DNA of 64,000 bases from Zasmidium citrigriseum (Eukaryota > Ascomycota > Dothideomycetes > Mycosphaerellales > Mycosphaerellaceae): assembly GCA_002786025.1 (NCBI GenBank), contig NHNW01000035.1:186001-250000 (forward strand), written 5' to 3'. The notes under the pieces are model-generated. The model saw only the letters and a program-made list of their open reading frames with translations. It had not been told where the DNA came from and did not search any database. Made by a program: the position numbers and the translations under genes. Below are positions 32,547 to 43,387 of the stretch, in pieces (position 1 is the stretch's first letter; each line of letters starts with the position of its first letter).

Positions 32547-33259
32547 CTTGCTGGATTGTGAAGAGGCTCGGCCGTTGCAGACATCTAGAGCACAATGCCA
32601 TCTAGAAAGGATCCCATCGATGCCTTTGATCCGTTACTTCGGGTTGGCGAGCACAGGAATGCAGATAGCAGAGCGCCATCACAAAGGCGCTGGACTTGGG
32701 CCTGCTGGGCTTGGACCTCTTGTGGCTGGCCACCATTGCGCGTGCTCAGCCAGCCACTGCCCTCGGAGGCGCAAAGCTTCGTCTTCGAGACGGACATGCA
32801 CGTTTTTGGGATGGAACGAGTCGGAGAAAGTCGAGGTGTCGTCTTCCAGCACAGACCAGGCTGGCGCGGACTTGGTTCCGTTCGCTGAATCTCTCTTCCT
32901 TCTTCCTTCCTCCCTTTGCCCATCTTCCTCACCCAACATCATCGTCCTCTTCGTTAGTATCCCACGAACAGAGCTACTGCATCCAAGCTCACCGTCGCCC
33001 TTCTTCGCTAGTGCTCGTGGAAAGTCAGAACGCGATAGATCCGGACTCATCAGTCCAATGGAGACGCGTCCGCCCCCTCTTTCAGCCGACGGTGCAACGC
33101 CACAGAATTGGCCGCCGCTCCGCATGCCATTCCCAGCATGTGTGGCGCCCAGTACCGTATGTGGCATGGCCGGACGTGAGTCCTCCGCCGTGGTGAGTGC
33201 GGTCATGCCTACTCGCACCTCTGCGTCGTCTGCGAACGGGCAACCAACACGTTCAAAAC
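32547..33259. promoter_or_regulatory. Shared divergent promoter region of the giant-gene module
   Basis: 713 bases separate the start codons of the fusion gene (minus) and the 1092-residue protein (plus). Contains pyrimidine-rich stretches on the plus strand at about 32890-32935, typical of fungal promoters and transcription starts. Some upstream plus-strand frame (ATG at 33059) is open and could hold extra 5' coding sequence for the plus gene, but I see no support for it. Confidence 0.45.
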
Positions 33260-36200
33260 ATGGCAGGCCTGAGATTGTCAACGGCATCGGTCCCGGTGTT
33301 GAAACAGGACGATGAATACCGCATCACCGCTACGCAGAAAGTGGGCTTGACCGACGGCCAAGGCAACGTAGTCCAAAATCTGGATGGCAACTTCACCGCG
33401 AATCAGTTGTTCAAGGTCTCGGGCGTTTCGCGATATGTGCTGGATCCCTCATCCGTCCACTCTGTCTATCCTCCGGAGAATCATGCAGATACCTGGAATA
33501 CAATTCCTCACATCCTGTTCAAAGAAGCAAGTCAACCATGGAAACACGTACTGGCACCGGGCAATGAGGGCCAGCCATACCTAGGACTTTTCGTATTCCA
33601 GGAGAACGAATTGAAAACAGACTCTGCATTTCTCTCCAACTTGGAGACCTTGGTCGGCAAGTCAGCTTTCGCTCAATCACATGAGCTGGGAACCCACCGC
33701 ACAGTCCCGTTGACTGAATCGCAATTCGAAAGCTACACTGGCCATAATAGCAGTTTACCCAACGGGTCGGCTCGTGTTGAGACGCTTTTCCTGCAGCCGG
33801 AGCTGTATCAGTCATTGTTCAAGGACCCAAGCGTCTGCGAGCATCTCGCCCATGTCCGCACGGTCGATACCTCCGCATCCGCCGGTCAATCGAACGGCCA
33901 GGCCAGATTTTCGACCTGCATATCAGCTAGGACTGGACCGCCAGCCACGGCCAGTCCCATCAAGGTCTTTGCTCATCTCTGCGCTTTGCCCTTCCCTTTC
34001 CTGGCCCAGCAACGGGGTCAAAGATGTGCCGTCACTAGTCTCTATCGCTGGTCTTATGTCTGCCTTCCGCATGAATACCGAACACTGGCGAATCAGTTTC
34101 AAGATCTGGGGAGGACCCTGCAACCCTTGAGAGCTTCGATCAAGGAATCTTCGGACACAGATACATACTGGGGAAGAGCCCGCCTGGCTTACGGCTACAC
34201 AATAGCCCGGCATATACCCCAAAGCGGAGAGCGTCTATTGTGCATATATCGTGGCATGCTCAGCCCATATCTGAACCATGGGCCTGACTTACCCCCTTCG
34301 GATTTCAGTCGAGATCTCATGATTGTGGATGGTACAACAGGTGTCGCAGATGTCACATACCAGATAGCATGGGAGACGGGCCGTTTGCTAATGCTGTCCA
34401 ACAGAGACGTCTCTTCTGCATTGCTCCGTTTGCGTGGAACTGCACACGAGATGTGCGCTACACTTGCTAAGAGCATGCAAGAAGGCACTTCTAGCCTTCC
34501 AAAGGCTGCTGGGCAGCTACCACATCTTGTCGGCAAGATTCAGACCACTGGATCAGATCTTTCCGATGCTTCCTTGCTCAATCGATGGGAGAAGGCGAAG
34601 CCTGCGACAAAACCACCCCGGAGATATTTCTCCCTTGCCAATTCCACAATGAAAGAAGACTATCAACGCCGAATGCCACATGTGATGAGTCGTCTGGCGC
34701 TTGCAACCGACGGTGACGCTCCAGTAAGAGTGTCCGCGGCGAATGTGTTGGCAGCCAACGTTGAAGCAGCAGCAGCTCCCCCGACGACACAGTATGACGG
34801 TACCAACAAACCTGTATCAACTGACTTTGCTACGGTTGCCAAGTGGCTCGTGGAGAAATGGGCGTTGAACAGCATGCCATGGCAGAGTCTCATTGTCGAT
34901 CCGACGCACCTCCCTCCAGAAAGCATGAGGTCTTTCTTCATCGATCCGGTCTGGATGCGAGCCTTTGCCGACGGCGCTCTGTCAGTTGGCGAGCACTACA
35001 CACCGGAAGATGACGTTCGAGAATGCATCAAGCATTGTCTTGACATGACACTGAAGGAGAAGACTGCTACTAATTTGGCAGGTACCATCCCGTGTTGGGG
35101 TATCTTTGTGAGGTCCACCATCATTGACAAATTTCCTAACTTGCAAGTGGTTGCTCCACGTGTCAAAGGTCACCAGGCTGCAAATGACGTCCTCTGTGCC
35201 AAGGTCGTGGATCGTGGATCTACTCTGCTCCTCTTATTTGACAGATACCCTGGCACTCAGAACTTCCCTGATGGCATAACGCTATCGGTGCCTGATCATC
35301 AGATGCGATATTCTCTGGGAGACAGCGCATCGTGGACGTTTGACGAGAGCTCTGGAGAAGCGACCTCAGTGACGATGGACTTCAATCCAGTCAGCAAAAG
35401 CCTGCTTCCCACGAGCACTGTGGGCCTGCCAGCACAAAAGTACTCGAAAGGTGCTTCAAACACTGTCTTTGACTTCAGCACATTACTCCTGCGACCAAGC
35501 ACTTTGTACGAAGAGTGTTGCAAAATGATTCCGAGCGCCCGCAACTTTGGACCATCGACAGTCCTTGGTGCTCACCTTATCCGACAGAATCCGGAGCTAC
35601 ATTTCTCGGATATGGATCAGGACCCAGATGCGCAACCCTTAGAGCGACGCTTGAAATCTACCGTCGGCCGGAAAGTCTCCGCTGTACCTCTTGACGCTCT
35701 TGCTCAATCTTTGCCATCAGAATCGACCTTGCCAAAAGGACCTGCAACAGCAACTCACGACTCTTCAACATTGGCTGCTGTGCAGGTGGATCCTGTCAGA
35801 ACCAAGTTCCTGAAGACCTGGAATCAGGGCTACTGCACCGACGAGGACTTCGTCCGCCGTTATCTCAGCGTCGCAAGCCGCCAGGCCGACTACAAGGGAT
35901 GGCTTGGACTCCGTGGCATGATGGGCGAGGGGACTGTCTCCATCCAGGCTTTCAATCAGGAGACTTTGATAAACTGGCCTGACTCGATGCCGGCGCCCGT
36001 TGACTTTGGCCGTGTCGCTCTGGCGTGCAGATACGGCACATGCTCGTACCCATGCGACCTCCGCTTCAACCTCTGGTCGGTGGGCATGGCCATGATCCAG
36101 ATGGGCAATAACTTGCCACTCTCATGGCGTCTTGAACTCAGCATGAGCGGCGATTCACCAGTGCTTCTACCTGGTGATCTATCATCAGGCCTTCCCAAGT

Positions 36201-36538
36201 GTCGCGTGCTCGGATTCGGAAAGCTGCTATGGCGCACCAGTGTCTTCCGTGAAAGCGATACCTTGGTAGTTGTGCTCGAGAAGACGGTTCAGCAGCCCCC
36301 GGGAGCCGATTTCTGGAATCCCATGGAACCGATCGAATTCCGCTTGGAAGGTGTCACATTGGCGTGGCAAGATCCCAAAAATGGAACTGGAATGTATGAG
36401 CCTCCCATTACCCTCAAACATTTCTATCCAAAGTTCGACGATTCGGGACCCGACGAGTATACTCTCAAAGCGCAAGTCTTTGCCGTGGATCTGGCTCAAC
36501 AAGCACCATTCCCATTGCTAGGGAGATCGAATCCTTGA
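33260..36538 (+). CDS. Large protein A of the DUF6603-associated module (bacterial-type, function unknown)
   Basis: Single exon of 1092 residues from the ATG at 33260; that start puts the first strand (LRLSTASVPVLKQDDEYRIT) at the N-terminus. Landmarks: SSVHSVYPPENHADTWNTIP (64-83), GQPYLGLFVFQENE (104-117), FADGALSVGEHY (about 568), WGIFVRSTIIDKFPNLQV (about 612-629). From memory, the same landmarks (VHSVFPPAN, PWLALLLFDE, DGALSVG, LLRSAVV-x-WPGLxV) occur in order in large uncharacterised bacterial proteins. No signal peptide, membrane segment or enzyme motif. It is followed at 280 bases by protein B on the same strand and is divergent from the metallo-beta-lactamase/DUF6603 gene. A structural or scaffold role is my inference. 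Confidence 0.82.
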   Translation: MAGLRLSTASVPVLKQDDEYRITATQKVGLTDGQGNVVQNLDGNFTANQLFKVSGVSRYVLDPSSVHSVYPPENHADTWNTIPHILFKEASQPWKHVLAPGNEGQPYLGLFVFQENELKTDSAFLSNLETLVGKSAFAQSHELGTHRTVPLTESQFESYTGHNSSLPNGSARVETLFLQPELYQSLFKDPSVCEHLAHVRTVDTSASAGQSNGQARFSTCISARTGPPATASPIKVFAHLCALPFPFLAQQRGQRCAVTSLYRWSYVCLPHEYRTLANQFQDLGRTLQPLRASIKESSDTDTYWGRARLAYGYTIARHIPQSGERLLCIYRGMLSPYLNHGPDLPPSDFSRDLMIVDGTTGVADVTYQIAWETGRLLMLSNRDVSSALLRLRGTAHEMCATLAKSMQEGTSSLPKAAGQLPHLVGKIQTTGSDLSDASLLNRWEKAKPATKPPRRYFSLANSTMKEDYQRRMPHVMSRLALATDGDAPVRVSAANVLAANVEAAAAPPTTQYDGTNKPVSTDFATVAKWLVEKWALNSMPWQSLIVDPTHLPPESMRSFFIDPVWMRAFADGALSVGEHYTPEDDVRECIKHCLDMTLKEKTATNLAGTIPCWGIFVRSTIIDKFPNLQVVAPRVKGHQAANDVLCAKVVDRGSTLLLLFDRYPGTQNFPDGITLSVPDHQMRYSLGDSASWTFDESSGEATSVTMDFNPVSKSLLPTSTVGLPAQKYSKGASNTVFDFSTLLLRPSTLYEECCKMIPSARNFGPSTVLGAHLIRQNPELHFSDMDQDPDAQPLERRLKSTVGRKVSAVPLDALAQSLPSESTLPKGPATATHDSSTLAAVQVDPVRTKFLKTWNQGYCTDEDFVRRYLSVASRQADYKGWLGLRGMMGEGTVSIQAFNQETLINWPDSMPAPVDFGRVALACRYGTCSYPCDLRFNLWSVGMAMIQMGNNLPLSWRLELSMSGDSPVLLPGDLSSGLPKCRVLGFGKLLWRTSVFRESDTLVVVLEKTVQQPPGADFWNPMEPIEFRLEGVTLAWQDPKNGTGMYEPPITLKHFYPKFDDSGPDEYTLKAQVFAVDLAQQAPFPLLGRSNP

Positions 36539-36817
36539 ACAGATCGAGTAATGACTGAGCGACAGATACAGACGTCTCCCACTTTGGACAGCATGGAGCC
36601 ACAGCTGAAACCATATGCAGAGGCGCGCACTAGTGTTGCCTAGCCGAACTCTAATCACACATCGCGTGCTGTGGCTGACCTAGGAGGTACAGCCAAACAG
36701 CCTAGGTCCTGGCGATTTCTTGGATTCAAGTAACCGTTCGCTTCTCACTTTCCATACGCATGAGCTACTGACTTACGCAAGGAGGCCAAAGATCCTCCTC
36801 ACCCATATCATCTCGAC

Positions 36818-39800
36818 ATGGACTTACTAGATGCGGAGAAGGAGGTCAAGATCCTCATACCCATGAGGCTATCCGCCTACCTCAACTATTCCTCTGCCAA
36901 ATGCAACAACTTCGTCAACAGGCCAGACAACAAAGCGTATCTGTCTCCAATCCCTGAAATCAGAGGACAAGACCTCCAGGGTGACAACCACTCCCTGCAG
37001 CATGATATATATGAGCACTTGGTGCCTCCGCGGCCGGGCATGGAAGCCGATGCCGACCGCTTACGTCCCGGTCGAGAAGGAATTTATCTTCACTGGAGCA
37101 TACCTGAACACTATCGGACTGCGATTGTTGGAAGTCAAACGACGACAACAATGCCGTCGAAACGCACAGACGCTGGATACGATCCTCTTTCGCATGTGCC
37201 AAGCGACGTTCCAGTTCACAGGCCACTGCCGGATCGGTGAGAACTTCCTCTTTACATCCGCAAGAATCGCCACTAATTGTTAAAGGTACATGATCATGAG
37301 GGCGGTTCATAGTCCATACTTCTCCGAGCGCCTTCCACCTTCACTTCCTCCTATCCCTCCCGGTCCAGATGACACAACCATGCCTGAGGGCGCTCTAGTA
37401 TCATGGTTCATGGTCGAAGCTGTAAGTGTTCTCCTCCATCCATTGTCATGGACTTGCGGTGACAGGGTTGAATGCAGAACCGTGTCCGGAAAGTTACAGA
37501 GCTCCGTGTGCGCGAAGACTATGAAGTCACGACTTCGCCCTTGCCAAATGCCGATTCCGTGCCTAGCGTACTCGGTCAATCATGGAACATGCTGGATCTA
37601 ATGGCGCAGTTTGGGAACCGCAAAGGTTACGAGGCCGAAGAAATCAACGTGGCGCGGGATGCGAACCCGTATTTCGCCGACTTTCAGCCTCACAATTCTT
37701 CTGTGCTGTCGTTCTTTGACGACATGACTTTCACTTCCGGGGGACAACGATGTCGACTGTCAGGTGGAAATATAACTTATGCAGTAGTCGGATGGCATTC
37801 CAAGCACGAACAAGATCCTCTATACTTTGCACCTGCGGCGGCAGGAAGCGACCCCAGCAAGCGGCAAAGCATCACAGATCGTCTCAAAGCAATGCGGCTC
37901 GATCTGACCATGGACTTCTTGAGCAATAAGTATATGGATGCACTTTCGACTGGCACCACCTTGAATGCACGAAGCTTTTGTCACGGCCTTCGTCATTTCA
38001 ATTGGAGTCCGCAGCAAGCCACGCAGTCAGGCTACATCAGAAGCATCGATACTCACTATCCTGCCGACGATGTCCAAAACGCCTTCATCAAGAGTCAACC
38101 GTTGGCTGTCGGGACGAGCGTAATTGATGCTCTATATGCCTGGCTACGAGCGCAGCCAGAGCAGAATGATGCACATGCGCTTCGCCATACGTTACTCAAA
38201 CTCCAAACGTTTGTACTAAGCAACAGTGACGACTTGGACTCGCACCTGCAGGCTGCGGATATGATTGCGAATAACAACTTCGTCCACATGCCGTCCGGCA
38301 CGCAGTGGAAGCTTGAAGTGGATTCGACGAGGGAGGAGCACATTTCCGATGACGATATTGTTCGTGCGCGAGAGTTGAATCGCCACCAGTTGGTTTTGGA
38401 CCGACTGGAACGAGCAGAGAATGTGCGCAGACGAAGACTTTTTGATCTCTGGTGGATCTTCGTTTCGAACAAATCCCAGCTCTCGAGGGGTGACCAGAAC
38501 ACGTACCAGCAGTGGCAACAGAAGCTCAAAGACTGTGTTGTCTCCGTTCAGGCCGAGGAAAAGGTCATTTCGGGGATCAAGGACAAGCATCAACAAGCAT
38601 TGAACGAGTGTATGAAGGGCCCATGGAAACTTCGTGCACCAGTCCGGCACCCTGCTGTGCCGTTCGCCAAACAACGAGATCCGACTTTGTTGATCGCAGG
38701 GGCAGGTATCACACCCAAACCACTGTTCCCCAAAGGCCTCCCGGTCCGTGTCGATGGACAAGGAGCTCGGGTATCGAAACTCAACAATGGGCAGCTAGAT
38801 CCTCCACCAAACACATGGATGAACGAGCTCGGTATGCAGAAGTTTGGCCCTTGGAGGTACCCCATGGCGATCCTCGCCTTCTACGCGAATGCAGGCCAAC
38901 CCGATTATCTCACTAGCATACCCAGGCCACTGTCACGATTGTTCTTCGAGGCCTGGAACAATTCGCCCCAACTACATGATAAACCTCAGGACTGGGATCC
39001 TAAGAATGGACATGGCTCGGCCGTGAAAGACGCTTTTTGGGACGATGCATTTGATGACCGGTATATGACTCGCAATGGATGGCATCCGCTTTTCATCGAA
39101 TGGGAAATCGAGTATGCTCACATCCCTTGGCTAAGAAAGACTGGGTCAGAAGAAAGCAATTGGGAAGTGGCACCAACGGGCCCCGAAGGCCGCTTGGCTT
39201 ATCACATTCGGGAGGATGTCGACTTGACAGGCGTACAGACGATACGTGAGTCCATCAAGGGCCGTACACCTGTCTTACCCCACGTGCCCGCCGCTCTTCG
39301 TACTACCCTGGCCCAGTCATTCTCAAAGATGGACCCGGAAGTCTTGAATTCTGTTCTCTCCCAAGACGAGCGGAAGAAGCTATTAGAGACCATCGACCAG
39401 CTCGACTATCTATCCATCACTCTCGCTGGATTCACTGAGCAGATCTTGGGGCACGCATCCGGGACGCACTTTGTACCAGTCGCGGCAAGCAAACCTGGCG
39501 CTGCCGTAGAAGTTCACGGGCGTGCGTCTGAACTTGGATCAGAGATCGGGCTCACAAGCCAGGACTTCCAAAACATGCATGAGTTGATGAAGACCGTGCC
39601 AAAGAGTGGGACGACGGAGACCAAGCCACCACTTGGGTCGTTGCATGGACAATTCCGCTTCACAAAGTTCAACATCATCGACCGCTGGGGCCAAGTCGTC
39701 CAAGGCATCACACGACAGCCGAAGTTCACAAATCCACAATCACCGACTCCAGAGATCGAGATTTCTCGCTTGTTTCCGTGCCTTGGAGAGGCGTATTCAG

Positions 39801-41074
39801 TGCAGCATCTCCCTGATGGCAGGGCAAAGACTGTAGCTCCTCGCGAAGACAAGTTGTGCGAGTATGTGCAAATCCCGCCGTGTATCAATCAAGAAGCTCG
39901 CATCAACGCCAATCATATCGTGTACGACAAATCGAGCAATGCTTGGAGACCGGTATCACAAGGCGAAGATCCTGTCGCTTGCTATCTTATGCTGAATGCT
40001 GCGAATCGGAGTCTGCAGTTGTTCATGCCAACCGGCTCCTTTTTGTACGAGTTCAATCTGCGCTCGGGGAAGTTGACTACAAGGCCTTATGGAAGCAAGC
40101 TCAAGGAGCTCAAAGACGATGTCTCCCCCTCGCTTAAGTCTTTCATTGAACGCTGTGGAGATCACGACTGGCTGTCAACAATTTTCAACAGCCTGAGTCG
40201 CACCGCCAGTTCTACCCAAGCCCGACCCGAACGGTATGCCGACTCCATGCTGGGCCTGCTCGGTCGACCTCTGGCTTTGGTTCACTTCTCCGCCGATATG
40301 GAACTCGCCGAACCAGCCCGCCGACACGTCTCAGACGTCTTCAAAGGTTCCTGTCCGCCCGAAGCCCCAACAGCAGCAACGAAGAACGGGGACCCAGAGC
40401 TGATCACAGACTACACCTTCCCCGTGAAAATCGGCGACGCAGATAATATCTTCGACGGCTTGTACGGAGTCTTCCCCGATACTTCTCCAACCACATCAAC
40501 CGGCAGCTTCGACTTCTCCCACTTCCGCTCGTACCACGATGCCAGTGTCGCTAAGCACCCTGATTTTGCTCATTTGCGACCACACTGGCCTGATATCAAC
40601 GATACCGGTGCACAGATACCATCTGCAGCTGCACGATACTGCGCCATTGTCGACCCGTTCATCCCCGTACACGTCTACAGCGCCGGCCTCCTCCCCATTC
40701 AAAAAATAGAACTGCCCAGCGACCTCGTCTCCGCCGCCTTGAAGCAAATGAGCGCCTTCTTCGAGACAGGCCCCGTGATTCTCATCCGCGACTTGCCGGC
40801 TTTTGGCCCAGATGCAATACTAGGACGGGCGAAGGCGGCTGGTACGACTGAGAGAGGGAAGATTCAGTTGCCTGTTACGAATCTGAAGCAGTGGGAGTGG
40901 CTGCAGCCTTATCTGGAAGATGATCCTGAGGATGCAGCCAAGGGGAAGAAGTCGCTGTATAATGTCTTGGATGTGGAGGATATTGGGCATGAGCCGAGGT
41001 TTGAGGGGGCGCCGTTTACGATTGTTAATGGGTTTTTGCAGACGCGGGGGGCGATGTATGGGGCGGGGAGTTGA
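36818..41074 (+). CDS. Large protein B of the DUF6603-associated module (bacterial-type, function unknown)
   Basis: Three exons, 36818-37236, 37286-37421 and 37478-41074, with 49- and 56-base introns, encode 1383 residues. Landmarks: GIYLHWSIPEHY (88-99), LPDRYMIMRAV rebuilt by the first splice, YAVVGWHSKHEQDPLYF (about 286-302), a helical stretch near 400-450, WHPLFIEWEIEY (about 720), LHGQFRFTKFNIIDRWGQ (about 907). Bacterial proteins I recall carry GxHLHWALPDALT, VPNRWLVVR, GWYSDPxxDPL, LFLEWEVEY and RLRLVDxFGQ in the same order. No targeting signal. It probably acts with protein A and the DUF6603 fusion. The last 80 codons turn to G/T-ending codons. Function unknown. Confidence 0.85.
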
Positions 41075-41420
41075 TGGTTAGGAGAATGGACGACTGGTCT
41101 GATCATTGCTACTACTGGATGACCGAACATCCACGTGTGGACGGATTCCCGAGCTGGACGCACGTGATCTAACCGCCGGCCGCGCATGAAGCCTCTGATG
41201 GCTGCGCCCCTTCGTCTGCCTCCTGTCTTTCCAGCTCCTACTTCGGCAGCTTCGATCTGCTTTGCAAAACCAATGAGGACGAATGGGTGCCTGCCCCTAA
41301 GCGCCAGCCTGTGCGCTTAAAGAGCTTTGTGGCTATTGCACGGATCATGGCAAGATATTATATGACCTGCTCGTAGATGCTTGAACTCTGCAGTTGCGAC
41401 ATCTTCCACCCTCGACCACC
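41075..41420. other. Intergenic, no gene seen
   Basis: Short promoter-sized gap between protein B and the membrane-protein gene. Confidence 0.5.
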
Positions 41421-42857
41421 ATGATGACGACAAACCACACAACCTCCGGACTACAAGGTTGGACTTCCTCACCACATGGCCGTGGAACATTGGACATCAT
41501 ATGGGCTAGCGTTGCCACAACCTTCTTATGCACTTGGTCCGCTACTTGTCTCAACGTGCCAGAACCAACAGATACCATGTGGACGCAGCTGAGGCGCAAG
41601 GCTTGGATCACATGCATTGCCATTCTCGGACCAGAGTTTCTGGTCGGTTATGCCATCGGTGAATGGCAGGCAGCACGCGCGTCCGTGACCGCCTTCAAGG
41701 CCATTCGTCACGACACTCGCTGGACAAAGAAGCATGCTTTCTTCGCCAACATGGGTGGCTTTGCCCTCCGTACCAAGGATGACCTGACCTTTTTCCTCGA
41801 CGCCAGCAGTATTCTGTGGCTGTTGCGCCATGGGGTAATCTCGAAAGAACGGTTTGAACGCTGCTTCTTACTGGACCGTAAGACTATCGACGACCGCAAC
41901 AAAGCCGATATGTTCTTGCGCACTTTGTCGGTGGTTCAAGCATTTTGGTTTTGTGTCAACGTCATGGCACGAGCTGCGCAGCGGCTGGCGGTCACAACGC
42001 TGGAGATAAACGTTGTTGGTATCGTCGTGAATAGTTTCCTGGTATACTGGCTATGGAAGGACAAGCCTGCAGACGTCCAGCAATTCGACATAGTCGATGT
42101 CGATTTCACTGTTGCGCAGCTACTCCTTCTTGAGGACGACGAAACCGCTCGGACAAGTCCCTGTCTTCGCACGCCTCTGGAATTCACAAGTCGTACGACC
42201 TGGTGGCTGCGATTGATCTATCAATATATGATGAATATGCTCAAGGGCATGGCGGATCGCGTGTGGCCACTCGCGAATAGGAAGAAGGGTCGCTCGACTG
42301 TACCTGGCCTAGGCCGACGTTCCGAAAATGATGTTTTTCCAGTCGAAGGCCGAGCATTACTACTAGCCCTGCTGGCGACGACCGTCTTCCTCGGCACAAA
42401 CTTCATTGCTTGGGATTTCCGTTTCCCTACGCGAGCGGAGCAGCTCCTGTGGCGCCTATCGTCTTGTCTTATGGTCGTCACTTCTTTCGTTGGAGTTGCC
42501 ATCGCAGAGCTTTTACTTTCGCCACAACGGATCAAACACATGCAGGAAAGAGTACGCCACCAGCGAGAGGTGCTAAAGCAAGGGCCCAGGATTGCTCTAG
42601 ATGGTACATCAACGCGGATCGATGTGATGTGCCATCGCCTACGTTTGTTCGCTATGATGATCAGCAACAATAGCCCGAACAAAGATCCGGACTTGGACAT
42701 AGCCCCGGGGGTCATACTTTTGTATATATTTGGTGCCTTCATCTATTTCCTATGTCGGATGTCCCTTCTAGTAGAAGATGGGGTTGCGTTGCGTGCATTG
42801 CCGGTAGACGCCTATCGATCTGTAGAATGGCGAAACTTTATACCTCACATAGGATAG
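41421..42857 (+). CDS. Polytopic fungal membrane protein, function unknown
   Basis: A single exon of 478 residues. The opening GWTSSPHGRGTLDIIWASVA, an extracellular-looking Gly/Asp segment before the first membrane span, is typical of a large family of fungal integral membrane proteins without known role. Six hydrophobic segments are visible: LDIIWASVATTFLCTWSATC, ITCIAILGPEFLVGYAIG, VVQAFWFCVNVMA, INVVGIVVNSFLVYWLW, LLLALLATTVFLGTNFIAW and a pair near the C-terminus ending VILLYIFGAFIYFLC. A basic cytosolic loop (NRKKGRSTVPGLGRR) sits in the middle. Same strand as the giant module but likely independent. Confidence 0.82.
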   Translation: MMTTNHTTSGLQGWTSSPHGRGTLDIIWASVATTFLCTWSATCLNVPEPTDTMWTQLRRKAWITCIAILGPEFLVGYAIGEWQAARASVTAFKAIRHDTRWTKKHAFFANMGGFALRTKDDLTFFLDASSILWLLRHGVISKERFERCFLLDRKTIDDRNKADMFLRTLSVVQAFWFCVNVMARAAQRLAVTTLEINVVGIVVNSFLVYWLWKDKPADVQQFDIVDVDFTVAQLLLLEDDETARTSPCLRTPLEFTSRTTWWLRLIYQYMMNMLKGMADRVWPLANRKKGRSTVPGLGRRSENDVFPVEGRALLLALLATTVFLGTNFIAWDFRFPTRAEQLLWRLSSCLMVVTSFVGVAIAELLLSPQRIKHMQERVRHQREVLKQGPRIALDGTSTRIDVMCHRLRLFAMMISNNSPNKDPDLDIAPGVILLYIFGAFIYFLCRMSLLVEDGVALRALPVDAYRSVEWRNFIPHIG

Positions 42858-43387
42858 AAAGCTACGCGTTAGATCGGCAGTTGGAGGGAATAATAGCAGA
42901 GCGTATGTGAATAGTACGCATTTCGAGTTTGCAAAGAAGGTCTAGGGGATCATTGAATCTGTCGCCAAGGAACCGATTCATCTGCGGAGATTTTGTTACT
43001 CTTTCGCCTCCACAAGAGTAGGAGTTCGACCAACCTTTCAGCCCTAGGCCGTGCTGGCCGATTTCCCTGGGCCAGTCCGAGAGTCTCACCAAGCCGGCCG
43101 ACTTCACCTCATCCACAACTCATCCCTCTCATCTCTCTCACTCAGAAGACTTTCCCGAAGAATTGAATCATCTCGATGCATCTAAACACGAAATCCAAGG
43201 ACAAGATGTGTCGACTTGACGCCTGCAAGATTGAGCCGGGAGGCCGCCTCGCTTGTGCGGCTCTGGACCTCGTCTACGCCTGCGCCTCCATGCAGCGGCC
43301 CTCGCAGCTGAAAGGCGCCCCACTTCACCTGGCTTCTTGAATCTTTTGGGACACGGTTTTGGGTCTTGTGTTGCTCTGAAGGCCAAG
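42858..43387. other. Intergenic, no gene seen
   Basis: Promoter region of the LIM gene. The frame of that gene stays open upstream to 43253, but the extra residues look like untranslated sequence. Confidence 0.5.

Noticed and set aside
33774..34130. Possible frameshift or intron in protein A, with an open frame in another phase
   Set aside because: The main frame keeps protein-like residues through this stretch and continues on both sides, so the other phase is a shadow.
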